A stretch of 64,000 nucleotides of DNA from Pseudomonas massiliensis (GTDB lineage Bacteria; Pseudomonadota; Gammaproteobacteria; Pseudomonadales; Pseudomonadaceae), in NCBI RefSeq assembly GCF_000826105.1, contig NZ_CCYK01000007.1, positions 744,001-808,000 of the forward strand. The letters run 5' to 3'. This document shows, one piece after another, positions 40,285 through 48,314 of the stretch; the first letter of the stretch is position 1, and each line of letters begins with the position of its first letter. Position numbers and translations under genes: made by a program. The notes beneath the pieces were generated by a model. The model saw nothing but the letters and a program-made list of their open reading frames with translations. It was not told the DNA's origin and ran no database searches.

Positions 40285-40548
40285 CACTGTGGGGCCCAGC
40301 GCCAGCTAGGGAACCGCTTTGTATGCGACTGCACCCATTCGGCAGCTGCCGCTGCCTCCTACCATCAAGTCCTCCGCGGCTCTCTATGGGACCCAGCGCC
40401 AGCTGGGGAACCGGTTTGAATGCGATCGCGCCCATTCGGCAGCTGGCGCTGCCTCCTACCGTCAAGTCCTCCGCAGGCTCTCTGTGGGACCCAGCGCCAG
40501 CTGGGGAACCGCTTTTCGGCGGATGGCGCTAGCTCCCGTAGGCGTCCG
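40285..40548. repeat. REP cluster with about 97-bp period beside the inserted gene
   Basis: The arm CCCAGCGCCAGCT starts at 40295, 40392 and 40490 (spacing 97 and 98 bp). Between the copies lie the opposite arms CCATTCGGCAGCTGCCGCTG and CCATTCGGCAGCTGGCGCTG, each followed by CCTCCTACC. It is the same element family as the 75-bp array with a longer loop (about 30 bp of divergent sequence). The cluster fills the 319-bp gap 40210-40528 after the rpsA terminator and runs into the 3' end of the zinc-knuckle gene. Confidence 0.85.
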
Positions 40549-41905
40549 TGAGCCGCAGGGGATCACCTGGCTGGTTCAATGCCACTGTCTCGTTTTCCAG
40601 ATGCAGCAGGAGTGTGGCAACTGTCGGCGCCAGGCGCTCACCGGCTTGAAGGGAAGCTGCAAGCGCCATCAAGACCTCGGCTGCCTTGTCCTGCGCCAGG
40701 GCAGTCGTGAGGAGCTGACTGGCGGGCTCTCGCAAGCTGGTCTCGGTGGGTTCAGGGTCGGCCTTGAGCCGGGCGAAGCGGCGCAATGCCTCTGCTCCTG
40801 GAGTGTCTTCGTCTATCTCGAACAGGGCCCAGAAAACCATGCCAAGGGTCCCGGCAGGCTGTTCTTCCCGGCGGGTCCAGGCGCGCAAGGTCATACCCTC
40901 GCGCTCAGCCTTTTCCAGCAGGCGGCGGACCTTGCCCGGTAGGGTAGCGGCCGCCTTGTAGCGGTTGTAGTAGGTACGGTTGGCCAGGCTCGCTGCATCA
41001 CGAACCGCCCGCCAGGCCACTGACCAGAGCTGAGCCACACTGTAGGTCCGAAGGGCATGCCTGAAGCTGCTCTCCACCTGTTCGAGCTCTTCTTCTTCAA
41101 GCAGATGATTATAGGTGAGGCATTCACTACGAAAATAATTCATCACGTCCTGGACGGCGTAGTCCAGCCATAACTCAGTGAGAGCGGCGCCATCGGAGAA
41201 ACTGCGAGTGCAGAGCGTTTCCAGCCATTGGGCAGCCTCCTGGCCATGCTCGTCATGGGCAAGCGCATACACCACGCTGTCCCGCTTGAACCAAAGCTCG
41301 TCGTCCTTGAGAAAATAGGTCCCAGGCGAGGCCTCCAAGGGAAGGTCTATCAGGATTCCGGTTGTCCAGAGGCGTCTGATGAAAGGGATTGGGCTGCTGG
41401 GTACCAAGGCCTCGCAATCGGCCAGGGTGAAGGACCCGGAGACCAGGCGGGGCGTAACGGCAGCCTCCAGTGCAAGAAGAATCAACGCCTCGTCGTCCTT
41501 GATGGCAGCGTAGTCATAGCGGTGGGCGTCCTGCTCCCTTGCGTGCTCGGCCAACCGAGCGTCCAGGGCAGCGGCCATTTCCGCATCGCGCTGGCGCTTC
41601 AGGTTATTGGCCAGCTGCTGGCAGCATTCACAGCGGCGAGAGCTGTGTAGTGGCTGTTTCCTGGCCTCTGATCGACTGCCAATCTCAATCGGATCGCCAC
41701 ATTCCACACAGGGCTGGTTTTCGTCGTAGGCCTTGCAGCGCTCGCGCACGTAGGCGGCGATGGCCCCGCTCTGAGGAATGTCCTTGAAGGGCAGCAGGTC
41801 ACTGACCTTTTCCAAGAATGCACCTGAATCGTCCATTGCCCAGTAGCGACGTATGAAGGCGACCTCTTCCGGGTCTTCGGTGAATAGCTCTAGCCTGATT
41901 GTCAT
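40529..41905 (-). CDS. uncharacterised Cys-cluster (zinc-knuckle) protein inserted between rpsA and ihfB
   Basis: A 458-aa soluble protein I do not recognise. The N-terminal part has a CxxC...CxCC cluster, Cys66, Cys69, Cys92, Cys94 and Cys95 (QPCVECG and RRCECCQQL), consistent with a four-Cys zinc site. The rest is mainly helical and rich in Ala, Leu and Glu; there is no signal peptide, membrane segment or obvious catalytic motif. It lies on the minus strand between rpsA and ihfB, which are adjacent in the usual Pseudomonas order. A 9-bp inverted repeat stands 41 nt before its start, and a REP cluster abuts its end. A DNA- or RNA-binding role is possible from the Cys cluster but unproven. 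Confidence 0.75.
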   Translation of the reverse strand: MTIRLELFTEDPEEVAFIRRYWAMDDSGAFLEKVSDLLPFKDIPQSGAIAAYVRERCKAYDENQPCVECGDPIEIGSRSEARKQPLHSSRRCECCQQLANNLKRQRDAEMAAALDARLAEHAREQDAHRYDYAAIKDDEALILLALEAAVTPRLVSGSFTLADCEALVPSSPIPFIRRLWTTGILIDLPLEASPGTYFLKDDELWFKRDSVVYALAHDEHGQEAAQWLETLCTRSFSDGAALTELWLDYAVQDVMNYFRSECLTYNHLLEEEELEQVESSFRHALRTYSVAQLWSVAWRAVRDAASLANRTYYNRYKAAATLPGKVRRLLEKAEREGMTLRAWTRREEQPAGTLGMVFWALFEIDEDTPGAEALRRFARLKADPEPTETSLREPASQLLTTALAQDKAAEVLMALAASLQAGERLAPTVATLLLHLENETVALNQPGDPLRLTDAYGS

Positions 41906-42267
41906 CTGCGGTTGCCGTTATTTCGTGTCAGCAATATCCGTAGCGAAACCTTTCATCCTTGTTTGAAAGGTTCTAAGGGCGTGGAAGTCGGTAAGCCAAC
42001 TACCAACCCAGCGGCGAGCCTAAGGCAATCGTTGATCCGATTTGAACGGCTTTTGCTTTACGGAATGTTGCGGGAACCCTGACCAAGGTCCGGGTCAAGT
42101 ACAGGCTTTATCGTTCAAGGCAAAGTCTCAGCGCGACGGCTTTTTGCAGTCAAAACCACGTCGCTCGCAAATTTTCGTAAAAGTCAATACTCAGGCTGTT
42201 CAAATGCTTCCGGTCATGCTACAACCTTCTTGCGGTTTCCTAGCTTCTTGATAAAGAAGGGAAAAAC
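41906..42267. other. 362-bp divergent gap before ihfB
   Basis: No gene is seen. It must hold the promoters of the zinc-knuckle gene (minus) and ihfB (plus). Its base composition is less GC-rich than the flanking genes, especially 42040-42240. Confidence 0.5.
41947..41972. promoter_or_regulatory. 9-bp inverted repeat upstream of the zinc-knuckle gene
   Basis: AACCTTTCA (41947-41955) and TGAAAGGTT (41964-41972) are exact reverse complements separated by 8 bases, 41 nt upstream of the start codon of the zinc-knuckle gene. The size and spacing suit a dimeric repressor operator. There is no T-run, so it is unlikely to be a terminator. Confidence 0.45.
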
Positions 42268-42567
42268 ATGACGAAGTCCGAACTGATCGAACGTATTGTC
42301 ACCCATCAGGGCCTGCTGTCTTCCAAGGATGTGGAGCTGGCCATCAAGACCATGCTTGAGCAAATGTCCCAATCACTGGCGACGGGAGACCGGATCGAAA
42401 TCCGCGGCTTCGGAAGCTTTTCGCTGCACTATCGCGCGCCTCGCGTGGGGCGCAACCCGAAAACCGGGCAGTCGGTTACCCTTGACGGAAAGTTCGTGCC
42501 TCATTTCAAACCGGGCAAGGAACTGCGAGATCGAGTAAACGAAGAAGAAGCGCGCGATAGCGCCTGA
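42268..42567 (+). CDS. ihfB: integration host factor beta subunit
   Basis: A 99-aa DNA-bending HU/IHF-family protein that pairs with IhfA. The motif [21 protein letters not shown] includes the beta-arm and its DNA-intercalating Pro, and [14 protein letters not shown] ends the domain. GAAGGGAAAAAC precedes the ATG. A LapA-domain gene begins 10 nt after its stop, so the two are probably one transcript, as in other pseudomonads. Confidence 0.97.
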   Translation: MTKSELIERIVTHQGLLSSKDVELAIKTMLEQMSQSLATGDRIEIRGFGSFSLHYRAPRVGRNPKTGQSVTLDGKFVPHFKPGKELRDRVNEEEARDSA

Positions 42568-42577
42568 TGCTGGAGGA

Positions 42578-42853
42578 ATGTCCGTGCGGAGTGTGACGCG
42601 CCTGATGCAAGTAGTACTGCTATTGATAGTTGCGGCAGTCTGCCTGTTGTTCGTATTGGAAAACCCGCAGAAAGTCAGCCTGAGTTTCCTCGGCTTCGCC
42701 GGGCCGGAGTGGCCGGTATCCGTCGTGGTATTGCTCGCCTTGCTGGCCGGGCTCGCCGTTGGCCCGGTGATCGGTTGGTTCATCGCCATCCGCGGTCGCC
42801 GTCGGCTGCACCGCGCCGCCTTGCGCCAGAAAGCCGGTACTGCCCAGGGCTAG
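42578..42853 (+). CDS. LapA/DUF1049 domain membrane protein
   Basis: A 91-aa protein with two membrane helices (about 10-27 and 44-70), the NPQKVSLSFLGF motif between them and a basic tail (RGRRRLHRAALRQK), the layout of lipopolysaccharide assembly protein A-domain proteins. GGAGG precedes the ATG by 2 nt, which is short; the GTG at 42584 would be better spaced. It lies behind ihfB at the edge of the surface-polysaccharide locus. The role is inferred from the family. Confidence 0.82.
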   Translation: MSVRSVTRLMQVVLLLIVAAVCLLFVLENPQKVSLSFLGFAGPEWPVSVVVLLALLAGLAVGPVIGWFIAIRGRRRLHRAALRQKAGTAQG

Positions 42854-43410
42854 GCGCTAGTCAGGCAGTCAGCGGTAGTGACCACGGTCGCATAGTCCAT
42901 GGCCAGGTTGCTCAGCGACAGTGCTTGAATATCCTCAGCAGGCCACAGTCGGCCGCCCAGGTCTTGCTGGTCGAAGGTGAAGGTAGCGTCGCTCACCACC
43001 CTTACCTTGAAGCCCAGGTTGCCGCCGGTGCGGGCGGTAGCTTCCACCGAATTATTGGTCGCCACGCCTACCATCACCAAGGCGTCGATGCTGCGTAGTC
43101 GCAGCCAGCGTTCCAGCTGGGTCGCAATGAATGCGTCCGGAACATTCTTCTCGAACACCGCTTCCTCGGCCAAGGGTGCCAGCGCTGGCTGAAATTCACA
43201 GCCCGGCTGGCCAGGCCGGAACACCGAATCTGGCGACCGGGAAATATGGCGGATATGTACCACCGGGTATCCCTGCGTTCGCCAGTGAGCGAGCAGGGCG
43301 GCGATGTTGCGCTCCGCGCTCGGATTGTTACGAGGCCCGAGGTGGGATGCCTGCATCCCCCGTTGCATATCGATGATGACCAAGGCCGGCGCTTGAGCGA
43401 TTGCTACCAT
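42850..43410 (-). CDS. isochorismatase-like hydrolase with Ser at the Cys site
   Basis: A 186-aa cysteine-hydrolase-superfamily protein. The catalytic Asp is in ALVIIDMQRGM and the Lys in FEKNVPDAF. The position that normally carries the nucleophilic Cys (GVATNVCVEAT in typical members) reads GVATNNSVEAT, with Ser. A subgroup of the superfamily appears to share NNSVEAT, so this may be natural and not a lesion. The start at 43410 places the strand-forming ALVIID at the N terminus. It follows the lipoprotein gene by 8 nt on the minus strand. Confidence 0.78.
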   Translation of the reverse strand: MVAIAQAPALVIIDMQRGMQASHLGPRNNPSAERNIAALLAHWRTQGYPVVHIRHISRSPDSVFRPGQPGCEFQPALAPLAEEAVFEKNVPDAFIATQLERWLRLRSIDALVMVGVATNNSVEATARTGGNLGFKVRVVSDATFTFDQQDLGGRLWPAEDIQALSLSNLAMDYATVVTTADCLTSA

Positions 43411-43418
43411 GCCGGCAA

Positions 43419-43697
43419 TCACTTGCACATGATGATCATGCTGCGGCTGGTATAGCCGGCCGGGTTGATCCCGAAGGGATATTCGCTGGCGTCTTCCCCG
43501 TCCTGGCCGGAACGCGCCAATACACGGTAGTCACCGCCACAGGCTTTCTCGGCGCGCTTGTAGCACTTGTTCCAGGAAGAGGTGAGTCCTGAGCAACTGA
43601 TATTCAGGCCTTTCTTACCCTGGCGCACCAGCGACTGAGAGTCGGCCGCGCAACCCCACAACGCGAGCATCGCTACTGCTACAACAAAACGTCTCAT
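43419..43697 (-). CDS. small predicted lipoprotein
   Basis: A 92-aa protein with a basic N terminus and the lipobox LWGC (Cys at residue 16), so it is exported and acylated. The mature part contains a repeated-Cys pattern (ISCSG, NKCYKRAEKACGGDY, and a final Cys in IIMCK), which could form two disulfides. I do not recognise the family. The start at 43697 has AAGGAAGG upstream. It is transcribed toward, and probably with, the isochorismatase-like gene. Confidence 0.8.
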   Translation of the reverse strand: MRRFVVAVAMLALWGCAADSQSLVRQGKKGLNISCSGLTSSWNKCYKRAEKACGGDYRVLARSGQDGEDASEYPFGINPAGYTSRSMIIMCK

Positions 43698-43930
43698 GCC
43701 CTTCCTTCTGGTGATGCTCCAGGTACGTTGCCTGGAGGCTATTCGGCTATGTACGTATGGAGCCATGGGAGCCAATGGGTGGCCCCTGGTCCAAACGTAC
43801 CTTAAAGATAAGCGAAAGCGTAGAAAAGTTTGATGACGATTACAGGGGGTGGTTTCAGAACCCGACTTATAGGCGCCTGAAGCGGTGAAGGGCTAAATCC
43901 TCGCAACTGCCTATCAGGAGCCTGTGAGCC

Positions 43931-45343
43931 GTGACCTATCCGACAATCATCCACCACGGAGCCCATGCCGGTGTAACCGGTTCCTGTCATCAGCTATGCC
44001 TGAGTGACGAGTACAGCCTATTGGTCGATTGTGGGCTATTCCAGGGCCGGGAAGCCAAGGGCAGCCCTGAAATCGATTTCCCTGTGGAGGGAATCGCCGG
44101 GCTTGTCATCACCCACGCTCACCTGGACCATATCGGGCGCATCCCATGGCTACTGGCGGCGGGCTTCAACGGGCCAATCCTCTGCAGCGAGCCTACCGCT
44201 CGACTGCTGCCAATCATGCTGGAGGATGCCTTCAAGCTGATGCTCAGCCGCGATCAGGCCAGTGTCGAACGCTACCTAGCCAAGGTGGCGAGCCGGATCG
44301 TCTCCGTACCTTACGACAAGTGGGTAGAGTTGCCGCGCGGTCATAGGCCGAAAGCGCGTCTGCGCATGGCACGCGCCGGCCACGTATTGGGTTCGGCCTA
44401 CGTCGAATTCGACATTGCGTCCTGCAACGGCGAGCCCAGCCAGCGCATCCTGTTCTCGGGAGATCTGGGCAGCGGGCGGTCATCGCTATTGCGAGCGCCA
44501 ACCCCGCCGGAACGCGCGGATGTGCTGATACTGGAAAGCACCTACGGGGATCGCTTCCACCCGGACGCCGATGAAAGGGTAGAGCGGTTGGAGACCCTTA
44601 TCGAAAAGGCCTTGGCAGACCAGGGGACCATTCTGATTCCTTCGTTCAGCCTAGGGCGTGCGCAGGAGCTGCTATCCGATATTGAAGTGATCCTGCGCAA
44701 GAAGGCCCTGTTGCCCACTGGGCCAAATCCGGCCCCTAATGGACCGGTGGACTGGCCGCGGCTTCCGATCATTCTCGATTCGCCCTTGGCCAGCCGCATC
44801 ACCCAGGCCTACCGAGAGCTTCAGCCCTATTGGAATGCCGAAGCCCAGGCCCGGGCGGAAGCGCGTCAATCACCGTTGGCCTTTCCTCAACTGATCACTA
44901 TCGATGATCATGATCAGCATCACCGGGTCGTCAACTACCTGGCCAGTACCCTGCGCCCCGCTATCGTGATCGCCGGCAATGGCATGTGCTCGGGCGGCCG
45001 CATCGTCAACTACCTCAAGGCCATGCTGCGCCATCCGCGGCATAACGTGCTGTTCTCCGGCTACCAGGCGCCGGGCACGCCCGGTGCGGTACTTCAGGCT
45101 GCCGAAGGCGCCGAGGGCTTCGTCGCCATGGATCTGGACGGCGAGCGCTATGACATTCGCGCCGGCGTGGCGACCTTGCAAGGGTATTCCGCCCATGCGG
45201 ATCAGACGGGGTTGGTAGCCTTCGTTACCGGCATGGCCCAGCCGCCACGGACCATCCGGTTGGTGCATGGCGAGCGCAGCGCGAAGGCAGTGCTGGCCAG
45301 CGCTCTACGTCTGGCCTGTCCGACTACCCGGATCGAGGTCTGA
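43931..45343 (+). CDS. metallo-beta-lactamase/beta-CASP RNA nuclease-like protein
   Basis: A 470-aa protein of the CPSF/Ysh1-like class. The MBL metal motif is THAHLDHIGRIPW, with GHVLGSA and LFSGDLGSG following. The beta-CASP part includes ESTYGDR, IPSFSLGRAQELL, GNGMCSGGRIV and YSAHADQTGL. Such proteins are RNA exo/endonucleases in many bacteria. It starts at a GTG at 43931, preceded by CAGGAGCC. Its place at the edge of the polysaccharide locus does not by itself link it to that pathway. Confidence 0.88.
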   Translation: MTYPTIIHHGAHAGVTGSCHQLCLSDEYSLLVDCGLFQGREAKGSPEIDFPVEGIAGLVITHAHLDHIGRIPWLLAAGFNGPILCSEPTARLLPIMLEDAFKLMLSRDQASVERYLAKVASRIVSVPYDKWVELPRGHRPKARLRMARAGHVLGSAYVEFDIASCNGEPSQRILFSGDLGSGRSSLLRAPTPPERADVLILESTYGDRFHPDADERVERLETLIEKALADQGTILIPSFSLGRAQELLSDIEVILRKKALLPTGPNPAPNGPVDWPRLPIILDSPLASRITQAYRELQPYWNAEAQARAEARQSPLAFPQLITIDDHDQHHRVVNYLASTLRPAIVIAGNGMCSGGRIVNYLKAMLRHPRHNVLFSGYQAPGTPGAVLQAAEGAEGFVAMDLDGERYDIRAGVATLQGYSAHADQTGLVAFVTGMAQPPRTIRLVHGERSAKAVLASALRLACPTTRIEV

Positions 45344-45457
45344 ATAGAACAGTCGCTAGCACGGAGGGCAACTACCCGATCTGGGGTTCGGGCGCCTTGG
45401 CATAGGGGGGTAGGGCAGCAGGGCATGAAATAAGCGGGATTGTGTCGGTGAATTCCT

Positions 45458-45463
45458 TATAAT
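45458..45463 (+). promoter_or_regulatory. possible -10 element before the polysaccharide genes
   Basis: A TATAAT lies 79 nt upstream of the acetyltransferase ATG at 45543. No clear -35 is visible at normal spacing. It could open transcription of the surface-polysaccharide locus. Confidence 0.35.
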
Positions 45464-45542
45464 CGGCACCTTCGAAGACCGCCGCCATCTCCGGCAGCCC
45501 ATCAGGCTCTACGCCTCGCCAGGTAGGAAAGTTCTCCCCGTA

Positions 45543-46271
45543 ATGAACGTGTTCACGCGCATGTGGCTAGACGCCAAACTCAAGCGCGGGCTTGCCCGTC
45601 ACCTTTGCCGACTGGACAGCGGTATCCGCGGCTTCCGTGGCCCGGTGGAGCTGACTCTTGAACGAGGGGTAAAGCTGCATGACATCAAGATTTTTACAGG
45701 CCAGCTGCGTATAGGCGCCTATACCGATATCGTCAGCGGCTGCGAGCTTCACCACGTGAGCGAGATAGGTCGTTATTGCTCCATCGCCGCGCGGGTGGTC
45801 ATTGGCCAGGATCGCCGTTCCCATCCGCTGGACTGGCTGTCCACCAGCCATGCCGTGCTCAAGGCGCGCCTCGACCAGCAGCCCGACGCCCAGGGTGCGG
45901 AAGATCAGGGCCTGGATTTTCCCACTACCATCGGGCATGACGTATGGGTAGGACGGGATGTGATCATCATGAAGGGCGTCAAGATCGGAACCGGTGCCGT
46001 GGTGGGCGCGCAATCCTTGGTGAACAAGGATGTACCGCCTTACGCCATTGTCGCGGGCTCGCCGGCGAGGGTGGTGCGGTACCGTTTTGATGAGGCGACG
46101 CGGGAGGCGCTGCTGCAGAGTCGGTGGTGGGAGTATGAGCTGGATGCTTTGGGCGAGCTGGCCATTGAGAATCCGGCGTTGTTACTGGACCAATTGAAAG
46201 CCGCACCTGTGCTGAAACGTGCAGATACGGACGTGCTCAGGGTCAGTAACGGGCCGTTGCAATTCGCTTGA
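45543..46271 (+). CDS. CatB-related left-handed beta-helix O-acetyltransferase
   Basis: A 242-aa hexapeptide-repeat acyltransferase. The repeats run from about residue 40 (LHDIKIFTGQLRIGAYTDIVSG) to about 180 and include HHVSEIGRYCSIAARVVIGQ, TTIGHDVWVGRDVIIMKGVK and IVAGSPARVVRYRF, the xenobiotic acetyltransferase signature. It probably O-acetylates a sugar of the surface polymer using acetyl-CoA. It is separated from rmlA by 222 bp with no gene. Confidence 0.85.
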   Translation: MNVFTRMWLDAKLKRGLARHLCRLDSGIRGFRGPVELTLERGVKLHDIKIFTGQLRIGAYTDIVSGCELHHVSEIGRYCSIAARVVIGQDRRSHPLDWLSTSHAVLKARLDQQPDAQGAEDQGLDFPTTIGHDVWVGRDVIIMKGVKIGTGAVVGAQSLVNKDVPPYAIVAGSPARVVRYRFDEATREALLQSRWWEYELDALGELAIENPALLLDQLKAAPVLKRADTDVLRVSNGPLQFA

Positions 46272-46493
46272 GGTGAGAAAATCCATAGAGACCTGACGGC
46301 TTGGTAACATGCGGCCGCATTGGTAGCAGGCATTGTTTCACCCATTATCTGATTGTTTTTGGTATCGTTTCCACGCTCCGCTGCTCACTCGCCGTGAGCA
46401 TTCGTATCCCGTTCACGCCTGCAAGCCTGGCTTGTCAGGCATACATGGAACGCCTGCCGAAGCCGGCAGTGCACAGCAAAAGGAATCTGTAAC

Positions 46494-47381
46494 ATGGCGA
46501 CTCCTCGTAAGGGCATCATCCTGGCGGGCGGCTCCGGTACTCGCTTGCATCCCTTGACGTTGGGTACGTCCAAGCAGTTGCTCCCCGTCTACGACAAACC
46601 GATGATTTACTACCCGCTTTCGGTATTGATGCTGGCGGGCATCAGGCAGATTCTGATCATTTCCACGCCCGATGACTTGCCAGCGTTTCGCAAGCTGCTG
46701 GGCGATGGCAGTCAACTAGGCATTGAGCTGGAGTACGCGGCTCAACCCAGCCCGGACGGCTTGGCACAGGCATTCATCATTGGTGAGGAATTCCTGGCAG
46801 GCGCCCCGAGCTGCCTGATTCTTGGAGACAACATTTTCTACGGCCAGCATTTCCTGGATAACCTCACCGCTGCCAGTGCCCAAGAAAGTGGCGCTACGGT
46901 GTTCGGTTACCACGTCGCTGACCCTGAGCGTTTTGGCGTAGTGGAGTTCGACGCAGAGGGCCGAGCCCTGAGCATCGAGGAAAAACCCGCCGCGCCAAAA
47001 TCCAACTACGCGGTGACTGGGTTGTATTTCTACGACAATCATGCGGTGGAAATCGCCAAGTCCATCAAGCCCTCGGCGCGCGGTGAGCTGGAAATTACCG
47101 ACCTTAACCGAGTGTACCTGGAACAGGGTACGCTTAATGTTCAGCTGCTTGGGCGTGGTTTTGCGTGGCTAGATACCGGGACCCATGAGTCCCTGCTTGA
47201 AGCCAGCCATTTCGTGCATACCATCGAGCATCGGCAGGGGTTGAAGGTGGCTTGCCTCGAGGAGATTGCTTTCCACCAAGGTTGGATATCCTGTGGTGCG
47301 CTATTGGAGCAGGGGCGGCGACTGGCTAAAACGGGTTACGGTCAATACTTGTTGAAGATTGCTGACGAAGGCGCGCGATAA
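46494..47381 (+). CDS. rmlA: glucose-1-phosphate thymidylyltransferase
   Basis: A 295-aa nucleotidyltransferase that makes dTDP-glucose. It has [42 protein letters not shown] and [17 protein letters not shown]. The order next to a GT2 gene and the lack of rmlB, rmlC and rmlD in this window mean the rest of the dTDP-rhamnose pathway must be elsewhere or the product feeds another dTDP-sugar. The ATG at 46494 is preceded by AAAGGAATCTGTAAC. Confidence 0.94.
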   Translation: MATPRKGIILAGGSGTRLHPLTLGTSKQLLPVYDKPMIYYPLSVLMLAGIRQILIISTPDDLPAFRKLLGDGSQLGIELEYAAQPSPDGLAQAFIIGEEFLAGAPSCLILGDNIFYGQHFLDNLTAASAQESGATVFGYHVADPERFGVVEFDAEGRALSIEEKPAAPKSNYAVTGLYFYDNHAVEIAKSIKPSARGELEITDLNRVYLEQGTLNVQLLGRGFAWLDTGTHESLLEASHFVHTIEHRQGLKVACLEEIAFHQGWISCGALLEQGRRLAKTGYGQYLLKIADEGAR

Positions 47382-47402
47382 TGCTCGCTATCGGAGCAGT
47401 GT

Positions 47403-48314
47403 GTGGGCAGTAAGCGTATTGCCGTGCTTTTGGCAGCCTTTAATGGCAGCCAATGGATTGACGAACAAATCGATACAATCTTGGCGCAACGAGGCGTTAC
47501 CGTCGAACTGTTCATCAGCGTGGACCAGAGCACTGATGACACCTTGGCACGATGTTATCAACGTGCCAGTTCAGACCAACGCGTTCACGTGCTGCCTCAG
47601 TCCCGCAAGTTCGGTAGTGCGTCTGCGAATTTTTTTCATCTGCTGGCAACGGTCCCCTTTGAAGAATTCGATCTGGTAGCTCTAAGCGATCAGGATGATT
47701 TATGGCTGCCTGACAAGCTTCAGCGTGCAGCACATCAACTCCAAGCCCAAGGCAGCGAGGCGTATTCCTCGAATGTGATCGCTTTTTGGTCAGATGGTCG
47801 CACTCGTCTTTTGCACAAGGCACAACCACAAGTCGCTTATGACCATTTCTTCGAAGCGGCGGGGCCGGGCTGTACTTACGTCTTCACCCAGGCGCTGGCC
47901 AACCTGATAAAAGCCAAAGTCACGGAGCAGGCTGAAGTCTTGGCCGCCGTTGCATTACAAGACTGGTACCTGTACGCGTTGGTACGCGCTAGCGGTCGAG
48001 CATGGTTCATCGATCCTGAACCCGGCATGCGCTATCGCCAGCATGTCAACAACCTGGTAGGTGCCAACGTAGGTATTCGGCAGTCGCTTGCCCGGCTTCG
48101 GCGTATCCATGAGGGCTGGTGGTTCGCGCAGATACGGTTGATTGCTCGGCTGGTTGGTTGCCCGTCGCCGCTTCGGGACCAGCTCTTTAATGGGCGCGTG
48201 GGCCTGATATGGCTTGCAGTGCATGCTCGGCACTGCCGCCGCCGGACCCGAGACCAAGTCTATTTTGCAGTCTTGTGCGTGCTTCAGGCGATCAGCCGAG
48301 GCGGACGCCCATGA
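47403..48314 (+). CDS. GT2 glycosyltransferase, rhamnosyltransferase-like
   Basis: A 303-aa GT-A family 2 enzyme. It has VLLAAFNGSQWIDEQIDTIL, SVDQSTDDT and the metal-binding DQDD in LVALSDQDDLWL. The class includes RfbF/WbbL-like rhamnosyltransferases, so it may add rhamnose from the dTDP-sugar begun by RmlA; acceptor and linkage are unknown. It starts at GTG 47403, 21 nt after rmlA, and its TGA overlaps the next ATG (ATGA at 48311-48314). Confidence 0.85.
   Translation: MGSKRIAVLLAAFNGSQWIDEQIDTILAQRGVTVELFISVDQSTDDTLARCYQRASSDQRVHVLPQSRKFGSASANFFHLLATVPFEEFDLVALSDQDDLWLPDKLQRAAHQLQAQGSEAYSSNVIAFWSDGRTRLLHKAQPQVAYDHFFEAAGPGCTYVFTQALANLIKAKVTEQAEVLAAVALQDWYLYALVRASGRAWFIDPEPGMRYRQHVNNLVGANVGIRQSLARLRRIHEGWWFAQIRLIARLVGCPSPLRDQLFNGRVGLIWLAVHARHCRRRTRDQVYFAVLCVLQAISRGGRP

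Noticed and set aside
38473..40287. A 604-codon open frame on the minus strand
   Set aside because: It is the antisense shadow of rpsA; the internal repetition mirrors the six S1 repeats.
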